Source: Brugia malayi
Taxonomy: Eukaryota > Nematoda > Chromadorea > Rhabditida > Onchocercidae
NCBI RefSeq assembly: GCF_000002995.4
Contig: NW_025062476.1
Coordinates: 9,236,501 to 9,300,500, forward strand
Length of the DNA stretch: 64,000 nt
Direction of reading: 5' to 3'
Below are positions 46,311 through 59,800 of this stretch, piece after piece. Each line of letters starts with the position of its first letter. Positions within the stretch are counted from its first letter, which is position 1. Made by a program: the position numbers and the translations under genes. The notes beneath the pieces were generated by a model that was given only the letters and a program-made list of their open reading frames with translations, did no database searches and was not told where the DNA came from.

Positions 46311-47968
46311 ATGGCTGGTCAAATTGTTTGTTGTCCAGCTTCTAAATTTGAATTTTGGAAACTAGCTAAGAATCACTGATATGTTTTAACGCAAATAGAG
46401 CAAATAAGGAAATAGAAAAGTAAAAGTATCAGTAAAGAAAAATACCGCATATGTCACTATATCTTTAGCAAAGGGTTTTTGAATCTCATTGTCTAATTCT
46501 GAATTGAAAGTTGTCAATAATGGACATCACGAGGCAGTTATCATTGTTTTCCTTAACCATATTAAATTCAGAAAAATAGAAGGTTCAGAAAAATATGTAA
46601 AATCAAGTTTCTTTGATGAATTTTGTGGAATAAGCGATAAAGATAAAACTATAAAATATCACCATTTCGTGTTGGGACAATGGCAAGTTATAGAACACTG
46701 CAAATAAAAATGATTGCTACGATGATAAGACGGTGGCTTTTCTTTTTTCTAAAGTAATTTATGCGATTTGAGAAAATTCTAGTTTTTTTTTTTTTTTCAT
46801 AACTACGAATTAGTTATTCCGAAATCAATTGTTCCCAATAAATTAATCATTACAGTGCTAATACTTTGTTATCAATTGAAAGTGAGAGAATGATGTTGTA
46901 AATATGAAAGACAAGTCCCTCGTTTCATGTCATCTGAAGTCCAGGGTGTAATATTTATTTTCTGCTAGCTGTCATCGAAATTTTTCGATGTCCTATAATA
47001 TCTCCCATAATAATCTCTTTTCCGAGAAAATGCTTGATTTATAAAATGAAATAAATTCTTCAGGGAATACATAGAAGTACGAATGATATAAAATGAAAGC
47101 TACTGATTGATAATTAATTAAGTACAGTACATTTAAGTTATGGCGGAATAGAAAGGACTGATAAAGCAGACAATTGAAAAAGCTAACTGTCATTGTTGAT
47201 GTTCACTTCAGCAGGAAATCCAAAGTTTTGTTTATGTTTCCTTAGTTGAAATATTATCCGAAACCATATAAAATATGCAGTTTAGATAAAATTTGCGTTA
47301 CAATCAATTCTGAATAAACAACCTTTTAGTAACACATTCAGTAGTATATTTCAGCACTATATTTATTATAGGATGATTTGATAGATAAATCTAATAGCTG
47401 TGAAAAAGTAGAAGCACAATGTAATCCTAATTCTCGATATTTGACATTGCTATAATAACTCAAAGATTTGAAAATCAATGTACTTACTTCTATTCGCTAG
47501 GTTTTCAAAAGCCGCAGTGTAGCAATATTCATTTTAGCTATCTATAAGGCTGTGAAACGTTCAATGCGCAGAACGTTCGAAGTTTTGAAAAAAATTAAAT
47601 AGTAGGTTGAAGAAAAACTTGACTTTTCGTAAATTTCAATTTTATTTCCTGTCAGTTCCCACGATAATTATAGGATGACAAATATTATAAAATAAAAGAA
47701 TAAAACAAAAAGTGTAAGAGAGGTATGACTGACAATAAAATTTGGGCGTATTTATGGCACTGATTATTAACGTAAATAAGACTCGAGTAATGGTAATGGT
47801 AAAAAAGAATTATAAGTGTACCAGTGATTATGGAATTTCATCTCTAAATGAGATACTTATGAAGAATTGCAATTGCATAACAGATAATTAAATTTGTGAA
47901 TATGTCATGGAAGTTTTTAAAATAACATTACTAATGAATGTAGAATAAAGGAGAATGAAATGATTACA

Positions 47969-47999
47969 GGAAGGAAGGAAGGAAAGAAGGAAGGAATGG
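47969..47999. repeat. GGAA microsatellite
   Basis: About seven imperfect copies of GGAA. Confidence 0.8.
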
Positions 48000-49378
48000 A
48001 TTGCAGAAAGAAGGAATAAATGAAAGTGATACAAAGAGCTCAAATAAATCGACAGTTGAAATTCTAAAAATGTGCTAAAGAGCAAGATTTAATAAAAAAA
48101 ACTGGAACGGTAGTGGCTTTAGACATTCAGACGTTTGCAGCTGTTCGTGAGTGATACATGCTGAAAAAAGTTCATTTTGCTGAATATTTAGTATCTTATA
48201 GAGATTGCTCTTCATAATTAGGGTTATATATTATCAAAATTGTAATTATAATGAAGAATCGAAAGTGTCATCTCCATACTGACATATACAGTCATTAATT
48301 CTTCAAATCTGTTTGTTATATCCATTTATGAAAAGGGAAATAATTCATCATCTGAGCCTGCATCAATTCCAAGAAATAGCAATCAAGTCATGTCTTGCAT
48401 TTTTTTTTTCTCTCAATCTTTACTTCATCCGTGCCGAAAAGTTCCCCAAAACTTAATTGTTGACAAAATGAAATATGACCGACAATTTGGCATTATAGTA
48501 TGTTATCAATTAAAAATGAAAAAATTGCTTAACCAAATAATCTCTGACCTCAATGGATAGGGACGAAACATGAAAGATTTTGTGTAGAAAAGAATGAAGA
48601 GATACTTGTAGTTTACCTTTCAGTCAGAAAAGTGATGTGAATCAAGTGCAAGAATCCAGGTAAGAAATACACCTTCTTTTTTCTCACATTTATACCATTC
48701 ATACATTTGGTAGTTTTGGGGAAATCTAGTGGAATCAATTTAGGTCAAAGTCAACAATCGTTTGCTCTTCCATAAGTACTCGATTTGATTTGAAATGTCT
48801 ATGCTATGACGAAATGCTGTCACAAGGATACGGCGACAGTCAACAAGGGAAAGTGCTGCAAACATGCTTCCTTTTACTGTCATTGTAGCAATTATTAACA
48901 TAATAGTATCGGTAATAAGCATCGAATTAAGCATCGAACAGTAAGGTAACGCATTCTTCCCACATACTCAATTCATAACACAAATATATCCCTGTGTGAC
49001 AATAAGGTAATCATAAAATAAATTGGAAATGCATTTGAGAATAATCGCACTTGACATTGTTCATCTAGATGTTTAAGATTACAAGTGACCAATGAAAAAG
49101 TTTGGAGAGATACTCTCGTCTGATCTGAATTTCGGAACAACTCATTTTAATCCTTGCAGTCGGTATACAAATTCCTTCCAAATTAGGTAATGTCACAAAT
49201 CACCGCCACTCAGACATATCACCAACGGTTTGTATATTTTTATCGATTTAATCAAAGGGTGGCCCCTATCACAGATACACAGATAGGTTCTTTTTCATTA
49301 ATTGTGAACTCATAATTGGTATCTGTGAAGGATTTCTTGAATGACCTATTTAGTAACAAAATATTTTATTCATAGTTG

Positions 49379-49626
49379 TAGGATAACGTAAAATCTGGAG
49401 AACGTGACCTGAAAAAAATCGAGAAGCAACATAAAAACAACATAAAACAAAGAGGATTTCAAATATTGTGGAAAATGCAGCAGTATCTAGGAAATATCAG
49501 TCAAATAAGAGGAATTCAATCGCATCGATCTTGTGTTTTCCATATTTGTTCATTATTTATAATCACGCAATGTGGCGATACTTCTCAAATTGCAATTGTC
49601 GCGAATCATAATTTCGTGAAACTCTA
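49379..49626 (+). other. open exon-like stretch, unassigned
   Basis: After a GTTGTAG acceptor-like site, a frame stays open for 82 codons to TAA. It starts DNVKSGERDLKKIEKQHKNN and contains ILWKMQQYLGNIS. There is no in-frame Met near the start and no partner exon was found. It may be the last exon of an unseen gene, or chance in lysine-coding AT-rich DNA. Confidence 0.2.
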
Positions 49627-50568
49627 ACTAAAATAACAAAGTTAATTCAAAGAAAAACTAATAAATTATTTTTTTCTTAAATTGTAAACAATTTTACAGT
49701 TTCACAACCATTAAACACAAATAAGTCATTGTCAACAGCCTTTTGCTTTATCTTATAACGTTATAAATCATTGTTAGAACTTTGATTTCTTATTTACTTT
49801 AAATACTAATCATTAATTTCATACTTTAAATTTCCATAATGTCATATTGTATCCACGCCCAATTCTCTACATACATAAATGCAATCCTGATAAATAAGAT
49901 TATTATTGTCGACTATAACCGTCATAACCAAACTCAATTTCCCCCGATTTTTACTGCTCAGATTATTGATAATACGTTTTATAATAAACTTACGGTAATT
50001 TCACTGTGCAAATAAGAGCGTATTTGACACCTACAACCTTTAATTCTACGTGTGGAATACAAGGATTAACGCAATTTCCTTTTAAAATTTGTGTTTCACA
50101 AAACGACAACTTTTCGCGACAGCAATAGCAAGGAAGAAAACTCTGCATTTACATTAGCAGGAAATTTACAGTTTGTTCACTTTCTGCACCAACACTGCTT
50201 CAAAATTAATCGAATGTGTGGAGAAATGACAAGCGAAACATACCCAAAACAGAATTTGAAACCTAGATTCTCGACTTCAACGATAATTGCATAGCTAATT
50301 CACGGGAAGATAAAAGCAACAAATTTGGTGAAAGAATAGTCGAAAAAATAAGCTGTTCAATTTATGAGAACTTCTTGAAGCTACTCAGTACTGAAGCCTT
50401 AAATCATGAAAAGCGCAAAACACTGTGATTTGAGGTTAATTTGAAGTATTTTAAATTCCCAGGATATAAAAAAAAAAAAAAAATATCACCTATCCTTGCT
50501 TGCTGCACTTTTTTTCTCTGTAACTAAATCAAGTCACAATGTGAAATACGGCATAGCATGCACAATAA

Positions 50569-50574
50569 TTTATT
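50569..50574 (-). terminator. candidate RalGAP-beta polyadenylation signal
   Basis: AATAAA on the minus strand, about 290 bases after the stop codon. Confidence 0.4.
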
Positions 50575-50862
50575 AGATGTCACAAGATCACAAATTTTTC
50601 TTAAACTGAAAAATCAAAACCTATGAAACAATAACAATAAGAATCTTTCTTAATTTTCTACATATTTATGTTCTTTATACAACAAACGTTAGAATAAGGC
50701 AACAAGAAAAAATCTACCACAACCATAAATAATCATATTTTTCTGGAAAAAAGATTCTTTAATATAAGTTTTTGTATCAAATAAATTCTTCACTAATTTC
50801 ATGCAAATATTTAAATAACTTTTTGTTACTTAATTTCGTATAACATTAACAATTTTTACAAA

Positions 50863-53800
50863 TCACTCTTTCAGTAATAATTCAACAAAATCACAATACG
50901 ATTTCTTCACTGCATACTTCCGGGAGAATTCTTGAATTGCACGCCGACGTTTCGATGCTACCAGTTGATAGCTGCAATAAAAAAACATCATTCTGGAACA
51001 AAATCAGCTTAATATTACTATTGATTAGTGTTAAATTAAATTATTGTTGATTTGTTGAATACTTTTGTGTATCAGCAAACCTTCTAGCTTCATCAACAAA
51101 GATACTGATTATCAACACCGAGTATTTTGGACAGTCGGATATGTCCTAACATGGAATAGAAATATATGAAACTTTGCATATCGAATATACAGTTGATCAT
51201 AGTTATAGGTAATAAAATTATTAACTAGACATCAAAAAGGTTAAAACTCATATAAATAAAGCAGCAATTGAAAAAAAAAAAAAAAAATTTGATAAACTTT
51301 TCGAGTTCAACGGTTCTTCGTCGAGCAATACTAATGACTGTATGTTTCAGAAGAATTGGTAAGGCGCTGCTCGAAACCAAACAACCATCAACCAGTGGTC
51401 CTGGTAAACCACATCTGAGACAAAAGTAAAAAATTCATTTCAATCTATTAATTGAAAATTTTAACCAACTCGCACAAATTGGAGAAGCCTAACAACTTAC
51501 TTCGTCCAGTCTCCAATTATATTAATTCGAACAAGTTCGTTTTCCACTTCCGAAACGAAAATCATGATCAAGTCGGGTTTTGCATTATTGTCACCATTGC
51601 ATAATGAATTATCCTTTGTCACAGGGAACATTTCTTCTAGAAACAATTAAAATTATAGATATTAAATCAAAATCATCGAAAATGAATATGCAATATCAAA
51701 ATCCGTACATAATATAACTGAACATGAAAAAATAAACAACATTTAAATTTAAAACGAACCACATGGAAAATAATGCATGTCTTCGATTCTTTCCAAGAAA
51801 ATCACATATACACGTTGGTCAAAACTACGCTTAACGAATGTAATCCTTTCCGAATCATCTTCTGAAATATGAGGCGATCCTAGAACGATACGGAAAACCA
51901 CGGCGACTTTACATTTGAATAAAGTGTACACTTCAACCCGGAACTGAATTATTGCTACACAGCTTTCGAAAAAATGTATGGACTTGGTCAGTAGTTCAAA
52001 TTTTCGTCTTAAGTTTTTTGAAACAGTTTTTTCTAAAGTCTTTTTAAATGACTTTTTGAGCTTGCTGCTCGAGATAACGTAAGCTACCTTTCGCCTCAGT
52101 GCCAGAATCAACACCTGAGCAACTCTTTTTGTGTAACGGCAGAAGCGTTTCTGCTAGCAACTTATTTGACCGTCCGCTGCTATTACCACTAGTTTGTCCA
52201 GCTGACCGTTCATCACTTAATATCCGACCACCTAAAAAAAGTTAACAAGTAATTGTTTTGGAAACTTCACAATTCAAAATTTCATTGCGAAAATAAACAA
52301 ATGTGAATAAAATAACGAATAAATGGACAAAATTTGCTAAAATATGCGCATTCAAACTTATGACATTAATAGTATGATGCATTTCTAAATGTTCAAAGAC
52401 AACATTTTAGAATTGAAAATTCTCCAAAAATAAATTCTTGAATACAAGAGAGTTGTATCCAGAATAATATGGATAAGCTATTCATTCCAAAAACGAACCA
52501 AAATCACGTTGTAACATCCTAGCGGCATGATCCGAATCACTGTGTTCATCAGAACTAATAACGGAAATATTCGTACCACAAGTGGTAAGTTCATTACACT
52601 TAGTTGCAGATTCCTGCTGCTTCCGGATGCGTTCTGTTGGTGTTGTGAAAGCTATTTCGATGTGTGGATCTGTCCACCATAGACAGTGAGTGAAGCCATC
52701 AATGATATAATTATCCAAATTCTCCTTCGCTTCTTCTAGCTCTAAATCTGAGAATTTTAATGAAACTTCAACAATGAACTGAAATTTTATTTTGAATTGC
52801 AAAATAGTACTAATTTTGAATTGCGTCTTAAATCGTGTTTCAACCTATTATTGGATTCATCAAAAGTGGGCTTGAAAAATTGTATGTCAATATGTATTTG
52901 AAACCTATTTCTTTTACATTGTTCTTCTAATCTGATTAAATTTCTAATACTCAATTCAAAATAAAATTTCAGTTCATTGTTGTATTTTCATCTTTATTTT
53001 CATCTTAATTCAAAAACCACTAAAAGTTATTCTTATATCATCAGATTCTGAAAACGTGACCTTTACATCAGCTATTTAGAAATTTTTTATATGGCTCCCA
53101 ATATTAATCTAAGATTTATTACAGAAATAAATATTTACTACGTTCAGCGGAGAAGGCTGTAGTCCAATCACCAGTCCAGTGAGGATGCGTTTCCACTTCA
53201 ACACCTTCTCCTAATTCCGCTAATAAACTACAGAATAAGTTGCTTGTATTTTGCAGATTCATCTAAAAATCATTGATATACTCCTCGACACTGACTAATA
53301 TATATCAGTCAGTGATAATCTAAATTAAAAAGATCCTTCGACTAAATGAAAAGATCGATTTGGAAGGCATGTGTAGTGCTATCTTCTATTCGAGAAACTA
53401 AATCCAGTATTATTTTTCGAAATAAATTATTAAGCCAAAAAACCTACCGCATTAGCAAGAATGTCTACAGCACTACGTTGACCGTCACGAACATAGAATA
53501 AGCGAACAGTCTGCAGCAACTTTGTCGGTGAACGGTCGACCATATGATGTAGATCATGATAAAAATCAAGGCTGAAAGTTCCAATGATATTCATAATCAA
53601 CATCATAATTGCTGTTATTCACCAACACAGAATTTAAATACAGCAAGAGTTAAATACTTTTTGACAAATATATCCGAAAAGATGCTATAAAAGAAAAAAA
53701 AAACATTTTTCCGAAAAAAAACACTTTAGTTCTAAACGAAAACTTACTTAGAAGAATCAAGAAGCAAAATATCACCAGATTCGTAACTTTCTTCTGAAAT

Positions 53801-56800
53801 TAAGCCCAAATCATAAAGAAGTACTCGGCTTGCACTACAGTTAGTTGATGGCCTGGAAACTTCACTTTCTTTTTTTCAGAAAAAGAGAGATATAGATCTA
53901 TGCTGAGAGATATACAATTCAGCAAAAACTTTTGCAATTATTTTATTATTTCAATGTGATCAATTTATTAAAAAGTGAATATAAAAAGATTTTTTTTTCT
54001 CTTGTGTCACATCGTAATTAGTCATAGTAAATGATATGAACAATTCGCCAACCCTGTAGGCTCAGCAAGTTTAGACAATTCCTTTGAAAATGGTTCACGA
54101 AGCCAAACATTGCGATCGTCCGAGGAACGCAGACAACTTTCACCTTGAGACATCCTTTTTCGAATATCAGTCAATTCAGCGATGACACGATCTGTATCCG
54201 GTGTTGGTTGCAGGGGAGGAATTACGGAGTCTCTGAATTGCAAAACTTGCAGAATTTTTATTTTCTGAATCATTTTTATATAACCAATCTATCGCTACGT
54301 GTCTCCAATTCTAATTCATTTTTTGGGCACCAACTTTTCAATTTGATTTATTCTATTTCAATTTCTTGAACTTACAATTTACAGTATGACTTTTCGAATT
54401 CGGATGGTATATGGAAAAATTTGACAGCATTTTTGGAATCCGTTGAAATTTTAAGACCATTCTGGAGATATCCACTTTCTTTATCATTACTGACTGTATC
54501 CGTATCAGTTGCAACCCATGACTGCAGTTGTACAAGCAATGTATAAGCTGTATGGTAAGGAGTGCGTATTACCAGAAACACCGATGGAAATCCTGCAATA
54601 AAAATTCTACGAAAACTATTTTAACACTATTCCGGAAATGATTACTCTTTATAATAAAAATGGCAATGCAAACGATGAAAAATACTAAAATATTAAGACA
54701 GTTATAATTTAAGAGAAAAAAAAATTTCAGTTACTTATAGCAGTGAACTGGATGTTTTCTTTTTATCAAGTTGTTGAATTAAAAATAATATCTTCACGTA
54801 CCTTTAGAGATGGTAGATAATTTGGTGGCTTCATGAATTGAAATCAAAGTCTGCTGTCGAACAAGGAAGTGCCTAAATTTTGTGATGTCGATCGCCTGAT
54901 TACCAAATTTATGCAATAACCTCTTTTCATCCATAATATCATCTTGTCTACCATGACCCTGCAAACGACCACACTGATAATGATGCCTGCAAGAAGCCGA
55001 TTGCTTGACTACTCAGATAAACACCTAAATCAGAAATATAAATTTCTGACAGGTCTATAAAATTTCTCGCATTTCCTGAACATTTGAGGCGTACGAAAGA
55101 TTTGTAGAATAATAAAAAAACAAAAATGATGCGAAAAATGCAACTTTAGTCAGTGCACGATATAGCAGTCACTCACCAAAGCTGAAAATATCATATACAA
55201 CAAGCTTTCAGCAGCATCATCTACTCGCTTACTTGCTGCTTTCCGTTCCATTGGAGGCTGAAAAGTAACTGAAATTGTTAAAATCCTATTGTAAGAAAAA
55301 AAGTACCAAAGAGGCTATTGGTGAGTCATTTTTTCAAAGCTAAAGAAACTTGAATAAACTAAGTTTTCATATACTTCCACTCTCTTTCTAATTTATCCCA
55401 GTGCTTTGTTTAGTAACAATCTTTTAGTTATATTCACATTAGATACAGCGAACAAAACAGCTAAGTTTGTTCAAACCAACATCCATCTTCCAAAGGATAA
55501 GTTATAGTTTAAAACTTACAAGATTTTTTCCACCAGTCAAGCCAAGTTCGATAGTTTCAGCTACAGTTGTTAAACAAGATTCTGTCTCCAGCAATGTTGG
55601 AGCTGCACATAACCAAACAGATAATGAAAAATATGCTGCTACAACCTTAAGAAACAAAAATTCATGCATAACGATCACCTGATCCGAATATCCCAACAAA
55701 TAAACTTGAGAGATATCTCAAACAACAGAGCATTTAGAAAAGAAGAATAAGCCTACCGAAGAATGCAAATCTTTAGAGTGTAACGGAGGAGGCTTCATGA
55801 GTTGAGCGTCAATAAACCGACAAAGAGAAGTAATTATCAGAATACCTGTCGACAGATCATCTGAAATAAATTTATAACCTATAATCCTAATCCGTTAACT
55901 TATGAACTAGAAAAGGGTTCGACAGAAAAATTTTAAAGCATATTTTTGCTCATAAAATGTTCAGAAATCCTATTCCTGAAGAAAGTTTTTATGTCTAATA
56001 AATATCTTGTACTCTTCCGACTGAAAAAATTCATAGAAAATATGGCATAAAGATATGAGGCTTACAAGGATATTACAACGAACTTTCAGAGAACAAAACA
56101 GATTGATGTATAGTAGAAAGGGCATTCAGAAAATCCAGTGCAGCTAAACACACTGATAATTCGGATGACCATTGAGGTTTGCATAAATTGTCGCACACTG
56201 CACTTACTATCGAACGCACTATTGATGCACAACAGTCTGCAATTTCACTTATTAACTGATGAAATTAAAAACCAAGCTTTCTGAGAAATTCTTAAACAGT
56301 GGAAAGTTTTAACACTGCCAGCTAATTGTCAAATTTCTTTCCAAGTTAGTAAAGAACACAATTAAAGGCAGATGTCCCAAGTAGTGCTACTTTCAAGTGT
56401 GATTAAATATATCGAGAATAACTTATCTTCTTCCGAACATGCAAGACTTTTCCGTCCACTTTTTTCCTCCTCGACATTCTTTTCTTCTTTTATATGTAAA
56501 TCATATAAGCAACTCTCCTCACACAGTATTGTACACATAGCTAAAAAACATTTTTGATTTTTGTCACTTGAGGTGAAAGTGTTAACTAAACAGCGTTAAC
56601 GCATCATATTTCAACTAAAGTGACCGACTGCAGTTTACTTAAAAACTTATTGATACATACTCATACCTTCTTTATCAACAATCTTGTAATAAAATAAACA
56701 ATACTCAGAGTGAGGAAGAGATTCATGGGATCAACTTCATTACGGAGTGCAGTGATAAGAATACGATGCATCCATGGACGAACTTCGATGTATGTGAATG

Positions 56801-59800
56801 AGTTCTGATTTGCGCTAGAATGTGGATTTGAAAGATCTGAAATGAAAAGAGACTTACTGCTCATTCACATAATTTGCAATAACAAATTAAAAGCAATAAT
56901 TTTCATCATAATCAATAACAATAATAATTTACAACAGTTTATAATCATTAATGATAAATAATAATCTATTCGAAATCGCCAACAACCGTATTTAGTGATA
57001 GATTTATCAAAAACTGAAAGTCAAAGAACACAAAGTTTGTGCTGATATTTTGAAACACCGTATCATAACTGGTCAAACAATTATTTTATAGATTGCGCAA
57101 TAAACCATCATTTTTTATAGAAAAACTAATCTATAGCATCTTAATTTTATAAAATAAAATTAGAACAAAAACCATGAAATGTCAAAAATTTTTTGTTAAG
57201 TATCATCACTTCTGTTAAATTTTTTGTTTTCAACTTACCATTGATGAACATATTTCCAAATGTTGTAGGCCAACTGATGATAGATGACAGGGCATTCAAA
57301 CAAGCACGACGCATTTGAACTTCATCTATAGATGGATGAAGCCTGGAACAGTTAATGCTTCATTTTTGTGCAAGTAAATAACTAAAATCTTAGTTTTGAA
57401 AAAAGTTCAAAATAAGAGATTTTTATTATTGATTTCAATGATCAAATAGTATTTCAGCTACTTGTACCATGTATTCCTAAAATAAATTAGAAAAGCAGAC
57501 TGCATTGCTTCTTTGATGCAATAACTTTCACATCCTAATTAATTAAAATGTGCCTTCTCTTTATGATATTGTCCCTTCGCAAAATCCAAATTTAGGGCTT
57601 CTTTCATTTGTGATAAAAACGGTTGCATCATTCTGCTTACTTAGAATTTTAAATCAAACCTTGATTTCATAGACTCCGTGTAAATCATTTCGAGTGTTTG
57701 AACGAATTGTGGCAAAAGTATTTCAACACTTTTTAAAGATAGACGAAAAATACCACCACCAAAATAAATAAGTGCACAAAGTATTAAGCGATCCTTCTGA
57801 AGAAAAGGCAGGAAACGAAATTAAGTGCTTAAATTTTGCAAAAGTTTTTAAAAGCAATGAATTCTTGGAGAATTTTCCGCTTTCTGGTATTGGAAAACCC
57901 ACAATTGGACAAGATTTGCAAACAAGCAGAACATTTTAAACATCTAAATATTTTCATTTCATCTAATTTGGGTAGCAACAGTTTGGAGCACCTGTTTTTA
58001 ACAGCTGTGATTGTACTAGCATTTTGGTCTTCATATTGCATGCTTATATATTATGGAATAACAAACTAATAGTTGCTATGATAAGCAGATCTCCATAGGG
58101 TTTCTCTATTAATGGAAATGCTCTTCACAAAAATACCTCCAGTAGTGCCTCGTAAATAACTTTGTAGAATTGTGCTAGCTGAGAATCTGTTATGGTTTCT
58201 TTGCTTTTCTTGGAACATATAATGCGACAAAGGGCTCCCAAAGCAGCAGCTCGGCCTGCAGACACTCCGTCCACTTCAGGCCATTCAACTGAGTGCGACA
58301 ACCCCGAATGAGCATCGCCAGATGATGTCATTGAATAGGCTGAAACAATAAGTATTGTTTTTATTCTCAAAATAACTGTTGTATATACTAAATATATACC
58401 ATGTCATCATCTACAGCGTGGAGACAATATTACTTACTCCTAAGAATTTTCAAGTGGAATGCAAGACATGTTATATATATGATAGGAAGCCATGAATCTC
58501 ATAATCTTTCATTTCCCTATTTGACGAGAAGATCTCAACCTTGTATACTCAAGTTTTAAAGTGGAATACCAAATGACAGTCGAGGAATAGCCGACTCATT
58601 CGCTGATGCAACAGCACTAGAGACACTTCCTCCATTATTTTCAGTACCACTTGTAATTGCCATTCGTTCATCCAAACATGGCGTCTCTTCAGCACTAATG
58701 GAACTCATTGAGCGTTGACTGATTGCATCTATAATGGCTTCAACAGGTTAAGAAACAAAAGAAATATAGAATTTATTTTTATTAGCATGTTGACAGTTTT
58801 CACTTAAGTCTGTGATACAATTTTTTTTACCATTTAGAATCCGTAGTACACAAAATAAAGGCCCAGAAATCAAACATATGTAGTAGATCTTGAAAAGAAG
58901 GAAAGTTTTCAAAATCACGAAAGTAATCAAATCTATATAATCAAATTAATATTTTTCACTGTACCAAAGAATAAACAGCAGTGCTTAGAACCAGAAAAAA
59001 TTTAAAGAGTCAAAAATCATGAAAGTAAAAATTGAATTCAACACAACAGAATTTTGAATCAAATGTATATATTTTAACCATACACAAAACAAAAAAATAG
59101 ATACGCACCCAGAACATAATAATAATAATCCATATCCGTCATAATTTAAGCCCAATTTCTGCCGATCATAGAATTTATAATAGATGAAGTTGCCTACACA
59201 TATATAATTGCGATGCATGAGCACTGCAGTAATTGCCGAGTGTTATACTCTTTTGGAAGTTACACGGTGAGACATCTTGTATAACTTGCTGTCGATTGAT
59301 TTAAAATCCAAATTAAGCATTTGAAGGTATTTGTTAAGTCCCAAATGATAAAAAATGGCCGCTAACTACTAATGCAATAAATGCTAAAATTACAACTGCT
59401 ATTATCTTACTTCGTTAACATATATATTTTTTAAGAAAACAATACAAAACAAGCTATTATTCATTATCAATTAAAATATTTCCATACTTCGGCAGTTTTT
59501 GCCCTAAAACCTTCCAAGTAAAATACTACCCTGCTGGAAATAACCACTTACCCGATATTTCCTTGTTCTAAAAAGTCAGTGACATGCATATAAGCAGTGA
59601 ATCAAAATTGGTGATTTTCTCGAAACTTTCGCTTCTGCAGAGATTTTCAGAGTCTTCCGTTTTTATTAGAATATTTAGTAATTTTACCTAGCGAAACCTG
59701 ATGAAAAAACTAGCGCTTATTTCCCAAAACTACATTGGTAACAAAACCAACAAATATCCTAAATTTAGAGAAGTAAGGAAAAAATTTATAAACTATGAAA

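Larger units (their letters stand above)
45812..50862. other. gene-poor 5-kb region
   Basis: Contains an (ATT)-rich low-complexity tract (46025-46310), a GGAA microsatellite (47969-47999), a 64-codon minus-strand frame (48740-48934) with a hydrophobic start and protein-like end, and an open stretch at 49379-49626 on the plus strand. No known family was recognised. An AATAAA for RalGAP-beta is at 50569-50574 on the minus strand. Confidence 0.5.

Noticed and set aside
46489..46707. 72-codon plus-strand frame
   Set aside because: Starts without ATG, is Lys/His-rich, and shows no conserved block or splice context.
51749..52114. 121-codon minus-strand frame
   Set aside because: It joins RalGAP-beta exon 51861-51760 to intron sequence; the protein resumes correctly only if spliced from 52088 to 51861.
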